From Evansella cellulosilytica DSM 2522 (GTDB lineage Bacteria; Bacillota; Bacilli; Bacillales; Salisediminibacteriaceae), in assembly GCF_000177235.2 (NCBI RefSeq), contig NC_014829.1:4588001-4652000 (forward strand): 64,000 nucleotides of DNA, given 5' to 3'. Of this stretch, positions 26,921 to 35,431 are shown piece by piece (position 1 is the first letter of the stretch; each line of letters opens with the position of its first letter). The notes beneath the pieces are model-generated. The model worked only from the letters and a program-made list of their open reading frames with translations, was not told where the DNA came from and made no database searches. Both the position numbers and the translations under genes were made by a program.

Positions 26921-28481
26921 GAACTTTACTAGGTGGTAAACCATTTGGTGGCTTGGGACCATTGCCTTCTGCAAACCAGAAAGCAATGTGTTTTATTTCT
27001 TTTCTGTCTTTTTCCATTTCTACATTCTTTATTAAAGACCTAATCAAAAGTTTCTTTTCCTCTCCATTTGCCTTTTCAAACAAATTATCAAAGTTCTTTA
27101 AGGTATCTATGATTATCTCCTTGGTTATAAAATTATTTAAATTGTTTCTTTCAATTTGCCTTTCAATATTCTCTATACTTTGATTTAACTCATTTAATCT
27201 ATCCTGAATTTGGTCTGAAACACGATTATAATGTTCTATTTTTAATCCGCATAATAATTGCTTATCTAGGTTCAGCTGTTCTTCCTTGTATTTTTTTATT
27301 TCCCTCTTTAAAAGGGCTAAATTACTAGTTAAATCTGCGACACCACTCTTTTTTTCCAACTCTAATTTTGTAATTACTTCATTTATTAAATCTGGGTCAC
27401 AAATAACTTCTTTTATCGCTTCTAAAACTTTATTTTCTACTATTTCTTTCTTTATAAGATTTGGTTTACAAACTGTTTTACCTTTACTGTGATAATTTTG
27501 ACACATATAGTAAATGTGATATCCATTTCCATTTCTTTTTTTCGTTTTACTCATAACTGTTCCAGCGCCACATACAGGACATTTTAACAGTCCTGTTAAA
27601 AATAAGTTCCCATTAAAATTTCTATTTGTAGAATAGGTATTATTATTAATCCTCTTAATCTCTTGTACTCTATTCCAAAGCTCTATATCAATAATTGCAT
27701 CGTGCTTATTCTCAACCTTAATGGGGCTGTTATTCTTTCCACCACGTCTTTTTTCTTCCCAATTACGATATTTACCCCAAACTTTGGTTCCGATATAAAC
27801 TTCATTCTCTAAAATCAGTTTAATGGCTGGAATACTAAACGAATTATCCTTTTTTGTCTTTTTTCCTTTAGAATTTAGATTATCAGCTATTTTTTTATAC
27901 CCAAGTCCTTCAGCCCTCATATTATATATTTCTTTAACAATTTTACTTTCTTCTTCATTAATCACTAGCTGTTTATCTTCTGAATCATACCCCAAAACTT
28001 TGCCGCCATTCCATTCTCCGTCCCTAGCGACCTTTTCCATACCCGCAGTTACCCTTTCGATTATGACGGCTCTCTCGTATTCCGCAAATGTACCTAATAG
28101 AGAAATAAACATATATCCGTTTGTTGTGCTACTATCTATATCACAAGTTTTCACCAAAAGTTTCATATTTCTAGGTTTTAGTTCGTCATCTATTAAACTT
28201 AAAACATCTTTATTACTTCTCGATATTCTATCAACTTTCCATACAATGATTACGTCAAATTTATTATTTGACATATCCCTGAACATTCTTTGTACTTCTG
28301 GTCTATTGAAGTTCTTCCCAGAATAACCACCGTCAGAATAAACGTCAAATACTTCATAGCCTTTTTGTTTAGCATACTCTTTCAATTCTTCTGCTTGCCC
28401 ACTTAATGAATACCCATGTTTTTTTTGTTCTTCAGTTGAAACTCTTATATACAATGCAGCTTTTAATGTTGATTTTGACAT
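26904..28481 (-). CDS. Large serine recombinase of the element (Ccr-like)
   Basis: This 525-residue site-specific recombinase is likely to integrate and excise the island. The resolvase domain starts YIRVSTEEQ (catalytic Ser15), with YSDGGYSGKNFNRP and VWKVDRISRS further on. Then come the recombinase domain, a zinc ribbon (CPVC, about residue 302, to C-x-N-Y-H and VCKP) and a coiled coil (about 380-460). ATG at 28481 follows GGAGGGATATAAA. The stop codon TAA lies inside attL and comes from the host side of the junction. In the excised circle the frame should run on for 23 more codons. A single gene, unlike the ccrA/ccrB pair; nearest to ccrC in that sense. Confidence 0.92.
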   Translation of the reverse strand: MSKSTLKAALYIRVSTEEQKKHGYSLSGQAEELKEYAKQKGYEVFDVYSDGGYSGKNFNRPEVQRMFRDMSNNKFDVIIVWKVDRISRSNKDVLSLIDDELKPRNMKLLVKTCDIDSSTTNGYMFISLLGTFAEYERAVIIERVTAGMEKVARDGEWNGGKVLGYDSEDKQLVINEEESKIVKEIYNMRAEGLGYKKIADNLNSKGKKTKKDNSFSIPAIKLILENEVYIGTKVWGKYRNWEEKRRGGKNNSPIKVENKHDAIIDIELWNRVQEIKRINNNTYSTNRNFNGNLFLTGLLKCPVCGAGTVMSKTKKRNGNGYHIYYMCQNYHSKGKTVCKPNLIKKEIVENKVLEAIKEVICDPDLINEVITKLELEKKSGVADLTSNLALLKREIKKYKEEQLNLDKQLLCGLKIEHYNRVSDQIQDRLNELNQSIENIERQIERNNLNNFITKEIIIDTLKNFDNLFEKANGEEKKLLIRSLIKNVEMEKDRKEIKHIAFWFAEGNGPKPPNGLPPSKVRRTVS

Positions 28482-28508
28482 TTTATATCCCTCCAAAATT
28501 ATATTAAA

Positions 28509-28527
28509 AGGCAGATCATTAAATCTG
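28509..28527 (-). terminator. Terminator between a cargo gene and the recombinase
   Basis: On the minus strand GGCAGAT and ATCTGCC form a stem followed by TTTTAATAT. It ends transcription from the cargo operon just before the recombinase, which must then use its own promoter. Confidence 0.75.
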
Positions 28528-28536
28528 CCCTAACAA

Positions 28537-29055
28537 CTAAAATGGTAAGTCACTATCTACGTCAGGATATTGTACCTCTAATTGTTTAGCCTGAATATCC
28601 TTAACCGCTTTATCTGGAATATTATGATTGCTAATGCATTTTATATAACCTATAACCTTTTTCAAAGAATCAATTTTACTAATTTTTAGTAAATCTGTAC
28701 TTTCAAGGACAAGTGTTTCAAAATATATATCTACATTTCTACGAGAAGCTAAATTCCAACAGTTTTTAGCAAACCAGTCAAAACTAAATTCTTGAAAGGA
28801 TACTTCTTCACCGTTGCCATTATAATAATTGCGTGTATATGTATAGGCTCTATGGTCTAAATAATCTATAATATAGACTTGGTATACACTTTTATTTGTT
28901 GCTAACTCGATAGCCTCTTTATATGGGTTTTTCATAACATTATCGGTATTATCGTTTTTTAAATAAAATAGCAATCCATTATCATTCATTTTTACTCCAA
29001 AATCTCTTTTATTACTGTTGTTATTTATTCTCATTAAGAACTGTTCAATATTCAT
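28537..29055 (-). CDS. Unknown island protein with SSB-like C-terminal tail (family A, copy 1)
   Basis: I do not recognise the fold of this 172-residue protein. It is a clear paralogue of the protein at 32011-32928: both have a KxPYK(A/E) motif, a (L/Y)TYxRxYxxGxGxxVSF block and LLKISK/LIKISK followed by a helix. It ends in acidic residues and DSDLPF, strikingly like the tip of Bacillus SSB (DDDLPF), which docks repair and replication proteins. ATG at 29055 follows AGGGG. Last gene of the leftward cargo run. Confidence 0.6.
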   Translation of the reverse strand: MNIEQFLMRINNNSNKRDFGVKMNDNGLLFYLKNDNTDNVMKNPYKEAIELATNKSVYQVYIIDYLDHRAYTYTRNYYNGNGEEVSFQEFSFDWFAKNCWNLASRRNVDIYFETLVLESTDLLKISKIDSLKKVIGYIKCISNHNIPDKAVKDIQAKQLEVQYPDVDSDLPF

Positions 29056-29128
29056 TTTTATTACCCCTTTTATAAAATTGGGACTAAGTGCTTGATAAGG
29101 CACTTATCCCATAATAATCAGTATGAAA

Positions 29129-29260
29129 CTATTTTTGTTGAGCGTATTTTTTTAACAAGCTTGCAAGTGTACTTATTAGTTCTTGTTTTTTTATTTCTTC
29201 TGTTGTTGGTTTTATAAACCTACTTTTACATTCTGTATTTTTTTCCTCTTTAAAAGACAT
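29129..29260 (-). CDS. Small hydrophilic peptide (43 residues)
   Basis: This short frame starts at an ATG with AAGGTG upstream and encodes a charged helical peptide ending STLASLLKKYAQQK. It lies 10 bases after the stop of the gene at 29271 and before the family A gene, in the same direction, so it is likely read with them. No cysteine pair or membrane helix. Function unknown; it could also be a chance frame. Confidence 0.45.
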   Translation of the reverse strand: MSFKEEKNTECKSRFIKPTTEEIKKQELISTLASLLKKYAQQK

Positions 29261-29270
29261 TTTAATCACC

Positions 29271-29777
29271 TTATTCTTTATGTATTATTGAAATTAAGTC
29301 GTTACTTAAGTTATCAGGGTTATTTGCACGAAGTTGGTACCCACCAAACTTTACCCATTCACCTTTTGGTAAGCCAACGGTATTTATCTTGTTTTTAGAA
29401 ATGTCTTGGAATGTTTGATAACATACAGTTAATCCATACTCAGGATTCTCAAAAAATCGCTGTACCCTTCTAAATGGGTATAATGTTATTTTTTCTCCTT
29501 GAGAGTTTGATAGAGTTATATGGACATCCCAGTGAGTTTCACATTCTTCAGTAACCCATTTTGCTTTTTTAAAATTACGGACCAATACTTCTCCTAGAAA
29601 AAGAGCAACATAAGTTTGCAAATAAATATCAGCCTGAACCATAGGGTACAATTCCAGCATTCTTTTCTCTAATAGGCTCAATGATTGATATGTGTACTTA
29701 TTTGGTATGCTTAGTAAATTTAAAACCATATTTGCTTTAGTAGGAAACTCATTAATCATTTTTCTATATTCATTCAT
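29271..29777 (-). CDS. Hypothetical protein next to the methyltransferase
   Basis: This 168-residue soluble protein has a helical first half and a beta-rich second half (HWDVHITLSNSQGEKITLYPFRRVQRFFE). The pattern LFLGEVLVRNFKKAKWV followed by a strand and P-F-x-R-V-x-R resembles a loose group of small immunity-like or accessory proteins, but I cannot name it. It shows no PD-(D/E)xK pattern that would make it the restriction partner of the neighbouring methyltransferase. GAGGGGATAA precedes the ATG; 75 bases separate it from the methyltransferase stop. Confidence 0.55.
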   Translation of the reverse strand: MNEYRKMINEFPTKANMVLNLLSIPNKYTYQSLSLLEKRMLELYPMVQADIYLQTYVALFLGEVLVRNFKKAKWVTEECETHWDVHITLSNSQGEKITLYPFRRVQRFFENPEYGLTVCYQTFQDISKNKINTVGLPKGEWVKFGGYQLRANNPDNLSNDLISIIHKE

Positions 29778-29852
29778 TTTAAATTATCCCCTCATAGTTA
29801 TTATTTGGGTGATTCTTTTGATATGTATGTATATTTAAAAGAGATTGGTAGA

Positions 29853-30617
29853 TTAGCTTACGTCACATATATCGTCTAACCTGTTATTTGCGAGTACTAT
29901 GTATTCAGGTTTCGTTTCAAAAGATATAAAATCTCTTCCGTACATTTTTGCAACGACACACTCAGTTCCACTTCCACAAAAAGGAACAAGAATAATATCA
30001 CCTTTAAGTGAATGAAGTTTAACTAAATGGTCTGTTAAACCCTCAATACGTTTTTGACAAGGAAATCTACCTTTTTTCTTTTCCTTTGGTGGAGTTAAAC
30101 TTGTTTTAAAAACGTTTTTTATGTTTTTGCCATTATTGATTGATTTTGCATAGTCCAAGTTATAAGTCCAGTTTTTTCCTTTAGTACCCCATAGTAGATA
30201 CTCTGTACTAGTTGTTGGAAGTCTCCCGCTCCAAGAAGGAGCAGGATTAGATTTTTCCCATATATAAAAGGGCTTCATATCATATCCTGTTTGTTCCATT
30301 AATTGAGCAATAATATGTATATTATGGTGACTACCCCAAGCTAATAATGAACCACCTGGCTTTAAAACTCTGAAGCATTCATTTATCCAATCATTATTAA
30401 ACTTTTCAAATTCATTGAGTGGTATATTATCCCAATCTTCTCTGATTGTATGGTGGTGCTTATCTTTTGCTTCTATGAAACTACCTTTTTTGCCAATATT
30501 ATAAGGTGGGTCAGCTATAACAAGAGAAATACTTTCACCAGGTATCATTTTCATTCCTTCAGTACAATTGCGTTGATATATACGATTTAGTTCTATTTGT
30601 CCTAATAATTTTTTCAT
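29853..30617 (-). CDS. DNA methyltransferase, N4/N6 amino type, beta class
   Basis: This 254-residue enzyme transfers a methyl group from SAM to adenine or cytosine amino groups in DNA. The catalytic motif IV is DPPY (residues 36-39) and the SAM motif I is FCGSGTE near residue 220, that is order IV before I, the beta class. A target region lies between (PAPSWSGRLPTTSTEYLLWG). It is one base after the stop of the 30619 gene, whose last codons carry its GGAGG site, so the two are coupled. No partner nuclease is evident; a solitary or anti-restriction role is likely. Confidence 0.9.
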   Translation of the reverse strand: MKKLLGQIELNRIYQRNCTEGMKMIPGESISLVIADPPYNIGKKGSFIEAKDKHHHTIREDWDNIPLNEFEKFNNDWINECFRVLKPGGSLLAWGSHHNIHIIAQLMEQTGYDMKPFYIWEKSNPAPSWSGRLPTTSTEYLLWGTKGKNWTYNLDYAKSINNGKNIKNVFKTSLTPPKEKKKGRFPCQKRIEGLTDHLVKLHSLKGDIILVPFCGSGTECVVAKMYGRDFISFETKPEYIVLANNRLDDICDVS

Positions 30618-30618
30618 T

Positions 30619-31092
30619 TTAAATACCTCCCATATCTGGATACAATGAGTCTACAATTGTAACTCCCACAGATCCTTGTACTTCTAGGCTATCTTTGCGC
30701 TTTACAGAATGCTTTAATGCTGAAAATATAACCTTATTAGATAGGCTCTCGTTATATTTAATTTTATAGATAACTCTATCCCCGTTTGTACTAAATTCCT
30801 CAAATTCCGACATAGCCATATATATATCTTGTGAAGTATGTTCACACAAATAATAAAAAATGTGTGGTTTATTCTTAAACAATCTCCTAGCCCATTTTTT
30901 AAATTCTATATTTTTATAAATTTCTGTTGCTTCTTCATACTTATAACCCCTATATACAAACATAATCTTATTTGCCAATTGGACTTGTTTCTTTTTTTCT
31001 AATGCTGTAAATAATTTTAAATAACTTAAAATATGTCCTCTATCAATATCACTTCGATTAACCTCAACACAAAAATTTTCTTTATTAATCAT
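30619..31092 (-). CDS. Unknown island protein (family B, copy 1)
   Basis: This 157-residue soluble protein is a paralogue of the one at 32986-33513. Shared blocks are RGxIxxxLxFxxxLEKxK, a WxxRLFKxKPHIFYYL motif in the middle, and ALxHSxKRxDSxExQ near the end. Fold and function are unknown to me. It is directly coupled to the methyltransferase gene that follows (gap of one base), so it may modulate or accompany it. GGGGGTAGAAC precedes the ATG. Confidence 0.6.
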   Translation of the reverse strand: MINKENFCVEVNRSDIDRGHILSYLKLFTALEKKKQVQLANKIMFVYRGYKYEEATEIYKNIEFKKWARRLFKNKPHIFYYLCEHTSQDIYMAMSEFEEFSTNGDRVIYKIKYNESLSNKVIFSALKHSVKRKDSLEVQGSVGVTIVDSLYPDMGGI

Positions 31093-31449
31093 TTTGTTCT
31101 ACCCCCGTATATTTTTATAAAAATCAACTTATGGCTTATTACTTCCGTAGATTTCAGGGTAACTGTACATTGGATCTCAATGTCCAAAGTACAGCTCCCT
31201 AAAAATCTTATTTTATAAAGGTGCTAATATTCTATCTAGCATTTCTTGCAATTCTTTCGAGTTCTCCTTATGCATTACCAATTCGAATTTCAACGCTTCT
31301 TTCCTAATTTGATTAGCTTTAGGTCTTGTTTCCGATTTAATAAAGTCAATATTTCCTATAGCCTTATTGCTAGTTTTCTTATAAATTTACTCAGTTTTAG
31401 GTGATCATTATTTTACATTTAAATACTTTTATTAATGTTTATAGGGGGA
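31093..31449. other. Intergenic stretch with a possible gene remnant
   Basis: On the minus strand, about 31217-31390, a frame without a proper start reads GNIDFIKSETRPKANQIRKE and ends MLDRILAPL; it may be a decayed small gene. ACATTG / CAATGT form a small palindrome near 31165. Nothing else is recognised. Confidence 0.35.
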
Positions 31450-31917
31450 TTAATATGCTAAAATGGCAATATTGTTAATGATTTTCCAACCCTCAGCGTC
31501 TAAATCTCGTGCTATTTTATCGAAGCTAATATAGCGCAATACTTCCTCGCTTAAATCATTCGTACCTAAATATCCTAGCTTCACCATTTCTTCCGCTACT
31601 TCAACTAAACTAGAAACACCACTTTTATACTGATACCTATATTCCTCCAAACAAACGAAGGTTTCATATAAACAACCAGTATACTCATACATTGCTTCAA
31701 CCAGTGCTGTATCATATCTTTCTAATCTTTCTGCAATTAAGTTGATATCGGCAATACTTAAATTCACCTTATTTTTGATACTCTTATTAAATTGGATTGA
31801 ATAACAATCCGTTCCTACAATTTCATTGATTTCCTCTTCTAAATATGGTGAAGGTAGCTTAATATGTGTGTATTCATTTTTGTTATTATCTTTTATTACT
31901 TTAATTTCTAAATGCAT
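31450..31917 (-). CDS. ardA: ArdA-like antirestriction protein
   Basis: ArdA proteins are acidic DNA mimics that bind and block type I restriction enzymes. This 155-residue protein shows the ArdA pattern: LPSPYLEEEINEIVG in the first domain, NLSIADINLIAERLERYD in the second, and the typical end LGYLGTNDLSEEVLRYISFDKIARDLDAEGW (family form: LP..L..YIDYE..GRDL). It is strongly acidic. ATG at 31917 follows AGGGGAAAT. Its presence on an island that itself carries a type I system fits protection on entry into a new host. Identification is by motif memory and should be good. Confidence 0.72.
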   Translation of the reverse strand: MHLEIKVIKDNNKNEYTHIKLPSPYLEEEINEIVGTDCYSIQFNKSIKNKVNLSIADINLIAERLERYDTALVEAMYEYTGCLYETFVCLEEYRYQYKSGVSSLVEVAEEMVKLGYLGTNDLSEEVLRYISFDKIARDLDAEGWKIINNIAILAY

Positions 31918-32010
31918 GATTAATTTCCCCTTTACTAGATTATTTGTTTTAACTTGATTAGTTTGAACATAGAGCTTCTCCACTTTCGTTTCATTGAAGA
32001 TTCAGTTCTT

Positions 32011-32928
32011 TTAAAATGGAAGTATCTCTTCGTCTTCAACACAGTTTTCCAATAAATTTTCTTGCGTATATCTTGCTGGTGGATTTTTTAAGTACTCTAG
32101 CACTTGTTCAGTATCTGCCATTTCTCTAATATTTTTTAAGTCTTCGATATCCAATGAGCACCAAAGTATTACGTGAGTGTTATCCACCTTTAATTTTGGT
32201 TTTAGTGGGTATGGAGTGGGTAAATCATTGGCATTACCAATGGTGTTATAACTTCCTTCCTCATTAAGAAGTGCGCCAAGTGCAGCTGAACTACAATCTA
32301 TTATTTCTTTCAATACTTCTTTGGAGTTCCCCTTGACATGGGCTTCTAATTCAAAGCATTCATGAAAACCGTCGTCATTTATTACTTCAGAGATTTTAAA
32401 GCTTTCTTTTTCGTAATTAATTAACTCCACTAACTCCTTCTCTGACAGAGGTTCACTAGTTTTCGGTTTAGGTTTTGTAACTGGATATAGATTCTGAATA
32501 TAATCCATTACTTGCTCGAATTGAGCCAGTTTACTAATTTTTATCAAGTCTTCTTGAACGATATCCAAAGTGCTTAACATTACATAAATATTGCTTGTAT
32601 TTAGCTCATTAACAAATGAATTTACGTATTTTCCAAATTCTTCATATTCAAAAGAAACTCTGTTTCCATGCCCTGTATCATAGTCACGGTAGTAGGTAAG
32701 AACTTTACAGCTTTCTAAATCAAAAATTCGAGCTTCGTAAACTATTTCAGTAGAAGAGATTAGCTCTACAACTGCTTTATATGGGTCTTTCACAGAGTTA
32801 GGTATTTCTTGTGAAAAATAATATCCCTTATATCCACAGGCTGTTATTTCTTCTCTTCTTACACTGTACTGACTAACACTATTTTCATTTATGCTCTTAA
32901 CTAATTCCTCGATTGTTTTTTCAGTCAT
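32011..32928 (-). CDS. Unknown two-domain island protein with SSB-like tail (family A, copy 2)
   Basis: The first 155 of 305 residues match the family A protein at 28537-29055 (KDPYKAVVEL, LTYYRDYDTGHGNRVSF, LIKISKLAQFEQVMDYI). The second half looks like a divergent repeat of the same domain, with DLKNIREMADTEQVLEYL matching the end of the first. It closes with an acidic tail, DEEILPF, again like the SSB tip. This suggests a fused duplication. Function unknown; a link to single-stranded DNA or SSB partners is inferred only from the tail. Confidence 0.6.
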   Translation of the reverse strand: MTEKTIEELVKSINENSVSQYSVRREEITACGYKGYYFSQEIPNSVKDPYKAVVELISSTEIVYEARIFDLESCKVLTYYRDYDTGHGNRVSFEYEEFGKYVNSFVNELNTSNIYVMLSTLDIVQEDLIKISKLAQFEQVMDYIQNLYPVTKPKPKTSEPLSEKELVELINYEKESFKISEVINDDGFHECFELEAHVKGNSKEVLKEIIDCSSAALGALLNEEGSYNTIGNANDLPTPYPLKPKLKVDNTHVILWCSLDIEDLKNIREMADTEQVLEYLKNPPARYTQENLLENCVEDEEILPF

Positions 32929-32985
32929 TTTTCTCGCCCTCTCTTAATTTGATTGGCAAAGGAGGTTACACAACACCCCTCTGCC

Positions 32986-33513
32986 TTACATTGAATTTTT
33001 AATTATTCCAAATAGTATTGTTGATTCCACTTCTTCCTGCTTTTCTATGCTGTCTCCACGCTTTCTTGAGTGTGCAATAGCTGAGGTCATTATTTTCGTT
33101 ATTATGTGATTCTCTAAAGTAATCTCATATGTAGCTGTTTGATTGTCGGATTTAACTATTTTAGATTTACTTATACATAGAAGGAAGATACTAATCGTTT
33201 CATTATCTGACAGATAATAGAAGATATGTGGCTTTTTCTTAAAGAGCCTGGATACCCATTTTCTGACTTCTGGAATTTCAATTATCTCTCTAGCGTCATT
33301 TTCATATCCGTCAAAGAAAATCATTAAGCTGTTATTCCGTATATCTTTATTTTTTTCTAGCTGGTTTACAAAATTCAGGTGCTTTTGTATCCTTCCACGT
33401 TCTACATTTTCTCTACTAACCTTTAAAGATATGTTTGCATATCCTTCTAAGTTAGATAATTCTCGGTCAATTTCTCTTATTTCTACTTTTATTTGCTCGT
33501 TATTTTGATACAT
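32986..33513 (-). CDS. Unknown island protein (family B, copy 2)
   Basis: This 175-residue paralogue of the 30619-31092 protein has an extra N-terminal segment (EQIKVEIREIDRELSNLEGY). The shared core includes RGRIQKHLNF, WVSRLFKKKPHIFYYL and AIAHSRKRGDSIEKQ. ATG at 33513 is chosen because GAGGGTG lies just upstream. It heads the leftward cargo run, followed by family A copy 2, ArdA, family B copy 1 and the methyltransferase; so families A and B occur as a repeated pair. Confidence 0.6.
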   Translation of the reverse strand: MYQNNEQIKVEIREIDRELSNLEGYANISLKVSRENVERGRIQKHLNFVNQLEKNKDIRNNSLMIFFDGYENDAREIIEIPEVRKWVSRLFKKKPHIFYYLSDNETISIFLLCISKSKIVKSDNQTATYEITLENHIITKIMTSAIAHSRKRGDSIEKQEEVESTILFGIIKNSM

Positions 33514-34283
33514 GATAATCACCCTCGTAAATTATTTTTGCGGAATTTAAAACTCCTTCCTACTTTGGGTATTGCTTATTCAGCGTGCTATGAAAGCCAC
33601 TATGTCAAAGAACAGTCAGAATCCCACAAAAAAAAGAGACTCCCGTATGCTTTGCAGACGAAAATCTCTAAAAAACAAAAAAGCTAGAGATTTCGAATAA
33701 CTATCTGCGACACATTTACACAATAACAAGAATTTTGATTGTAATACTGAATTGTTAAAATAGAACATACTTATCCTATTAATTCAGTATTCAAAACTTA
33801 GCTACCTTAACAAGTGAAGATACTCTTCAAATGTAAGTGCTAAAAACAATCAATGTTCTTCTTGGAACGGAAAGGTTATAGTAAATATATAAACTTCCTT
33901 GCATTCCAATTTGTGTAAATGCTTATCATACAGATAAGGCATTCGAAATATCTAGCTAACAATTAATAATTAATTTTAACCTTCTTCTTTATCCTATAAA
34001 ATCACTTCCCTTCTTTTTTAGTAAATCTACCAACTACCAACATTTGTTAGAATGTAGAATGTAAAAATAATACTAGCATGTAATTCAACACAATGCAATA
34101 GTTTTTTAAAAAAACTTTTTTCGCATCCTTTTGAAGTAGGAATTTCCTCCTTCAAATAATTACTTGATAATAACTCTAGTATATCTTATTGCTACTTGTC
34201 AACATTTTTTTTATTATTTTGCATTTTTTTATAATTCACCTATTCATTTACTAATACATCATGTAACCATCAAATAAACCTAC
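33514..34283. other. Long intergenic stretch
   Basis: No gene is supported in these 770 bases. A 9-base inverted repeat, AAATCTCTA / TAGAGATTT, lies near 33655-33695. The rest is AT-rich. It must hold the promoter of the leftward cargo run. Confidence 0.5.
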
Positions 34284-34562
34284 CTATACCAAGGCAGGTT
34301 CTCTCACACCTAAAATTACCGCTGTCATATTTTCACTAACTTGTTGCATTTGATATGTACTCAATTGCCCCACACGTTTGATTAACCTACTCTTATCTAT
34401 TGTTCGTAACGAAAAGTAATCAATTTTTGTATCCTTAATCTCCAATACTATTGTAGTAGGGCTGAAAAGATTCCCCCTGTTGTTCTGAACAATCAATACT
34501 CCCTGAACATCTGTATCCATATTAGCAAGATAAACTTCCCCTCGCTTTACTGTTTTAATCAC
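34284..34562 (-). CDS. MazF/PemK-like protein, shortened and lacking catalytic parts
   Basis: The 92 residues carry clear MazF family blocks: KRGEVYLANMD at the start, VLIVQNNRGNLFSPTTIV, and LRTIDKSRLIKRVGQLS followed by the final helix. Normal MazF ribonucleases have about 115 residues; here the GG-x-RP segment with the catalytic arginine is missing, and the strand with the catalytic threonine region and the following PTHV loop is shortened. It is therefore probably inactive, or has a new role. No antitoxin gene lies in front. Start is a GTG, 9 bases after AAGGAG. Confidence 0.65.
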   Translation of the reverse strand: MIKTVKRGEVYLANMDTDVQGVLIVQNNRGNLFSPTTIVLEIKDTKIDYFSLRTIDKSRLIKRVGQLSTYQMQQVSENMTAVILGVREPALV

Positions 34563-34892
34563 TATCTCCATCTCCTTTTTAAATCAAGTGATGGATGATA
34601 GCACGGAAACTTTGATTCTAAAAAATGAATAGTAAAATAACATTCTGTTAAATTTGATAATTGGTCTGTGTAGGAAATGGCGATCTGTTCTGGATAATAA
34701 AAAACCTAAATGCATTAAATGATTATTATTCTTCCAAAAACCACATACTTAACCTGCTATTTCCATATAACCTCATTAAAACAACTATAGGAATCTTGCT
34801 ACATCCAAAATAAAGCTTGGCGCTCCTATTCTGTTACTATACAATTTAACTACAGAAAAAACTGGTATAAATAACCAAAGGGAGCGATTAAT
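34563..34892. other. Divergent intergenic stretch
   Basis: No gene or repeat recognised. It separates the MazF-like gene (leftward) from the gene at 34893 (rightward) and should contain both promoters. Confidence 0.45.
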
Positions 34893-35291
34893 ATGACTGC
34901 TGCACAATTTGATTTTTTTGACTACGGCAAAAATAAAACAACAAGAGAATCACCATTTCCAACAATCAACATTAGTAAAGCTGGCAGAATTAATCTCAAT
35001 AAAAAATTCGTTAATACTCTAATGAAAGACAATAATTTCATTCAATTAGGTTATAACGCTAAAACGAAACAAATAGCTATTAAGCTGTGCAAAACTAATA
35101 ACGACGAGAAAGCATTGAAGATAAACCAAACCAGCAAAGGGAATGCCACTTACACATCAGCTATCTCCTTTTTCAAATTCAACAAAATTGATTTGGATTC
35201 CGTACACGGAACTTATGAGGTAACAGCAGAGAAAGAGTTGATTGTTGCTAAATTGGAGAAGGAAGAGGATTTATTGGCTACTGCCAAGTAG
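34893..35291 (+). CDS. Hypothetical protein, possible beta-rich DNA-binding fold
   Basis: This 132-residue basic protein was not recognised. Its middle, TINISKAGRINLNKKFVNTLM then FIQLGYNAKTKQIAIKLC, has the look of a swapped-hairpin AbrB-type domain (strand, short turn, strand, helix), but this is only a resemblance. An AbrB-like role as a transcription factor of the island would fit the position. AGGGAG precedes the ATG and a strong terminator follows, so the gene is a single unit. Confidence 0.55.
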   Translation: MTAAQFDFFDYGKNKTTRESPFPTINISKAGRINLNKKFVNTLMKDNNFIQLGYNAKTKQIAIKLCKTNNDEKALKINQTSKGNATYTSAISFFKFNKIDLDSVHGTYEVTAEKELIVAKLEKEEDLLATAK

Positions 35292-35302
35292 TGTATTAAA
35301 AG

Positions 35303-35350
35303 AAAGGGTAGTTATTATATGGAGGAATATCCTTTAATAACTACCCTTTT
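35303..35350 (+). terminator. Terminator after the 34893 gene
   Basis: AAAGGGTAGTTATTA and TAATAACTACCCTTTT form a 14-15 base stem with a loop of about 16 bases. Confidence 0.9.
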
Positions 35351-35431
35351 GACCATGGATTCAACTATATCCTCGTAACGGGGAATAAGTGTTAAATTGG
35401 ACAAGGTAATTTAAGCCCTTATCTTATATCG

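Noticed and set aside
31217-31390. Minus-strand open stretch ending MLDRILAPL
   Set aside because: Codon use looks coding-like, but no usable start or ribosome site is seen and the frame is closed upstream; kept only as a possible remnant.
33493-33687. A 64-codon plus-strand frame
   Set aside because: It overlaps the start of the family B gene on the other strand, has no ribosome site, and ends in an A-rich hairpin region.
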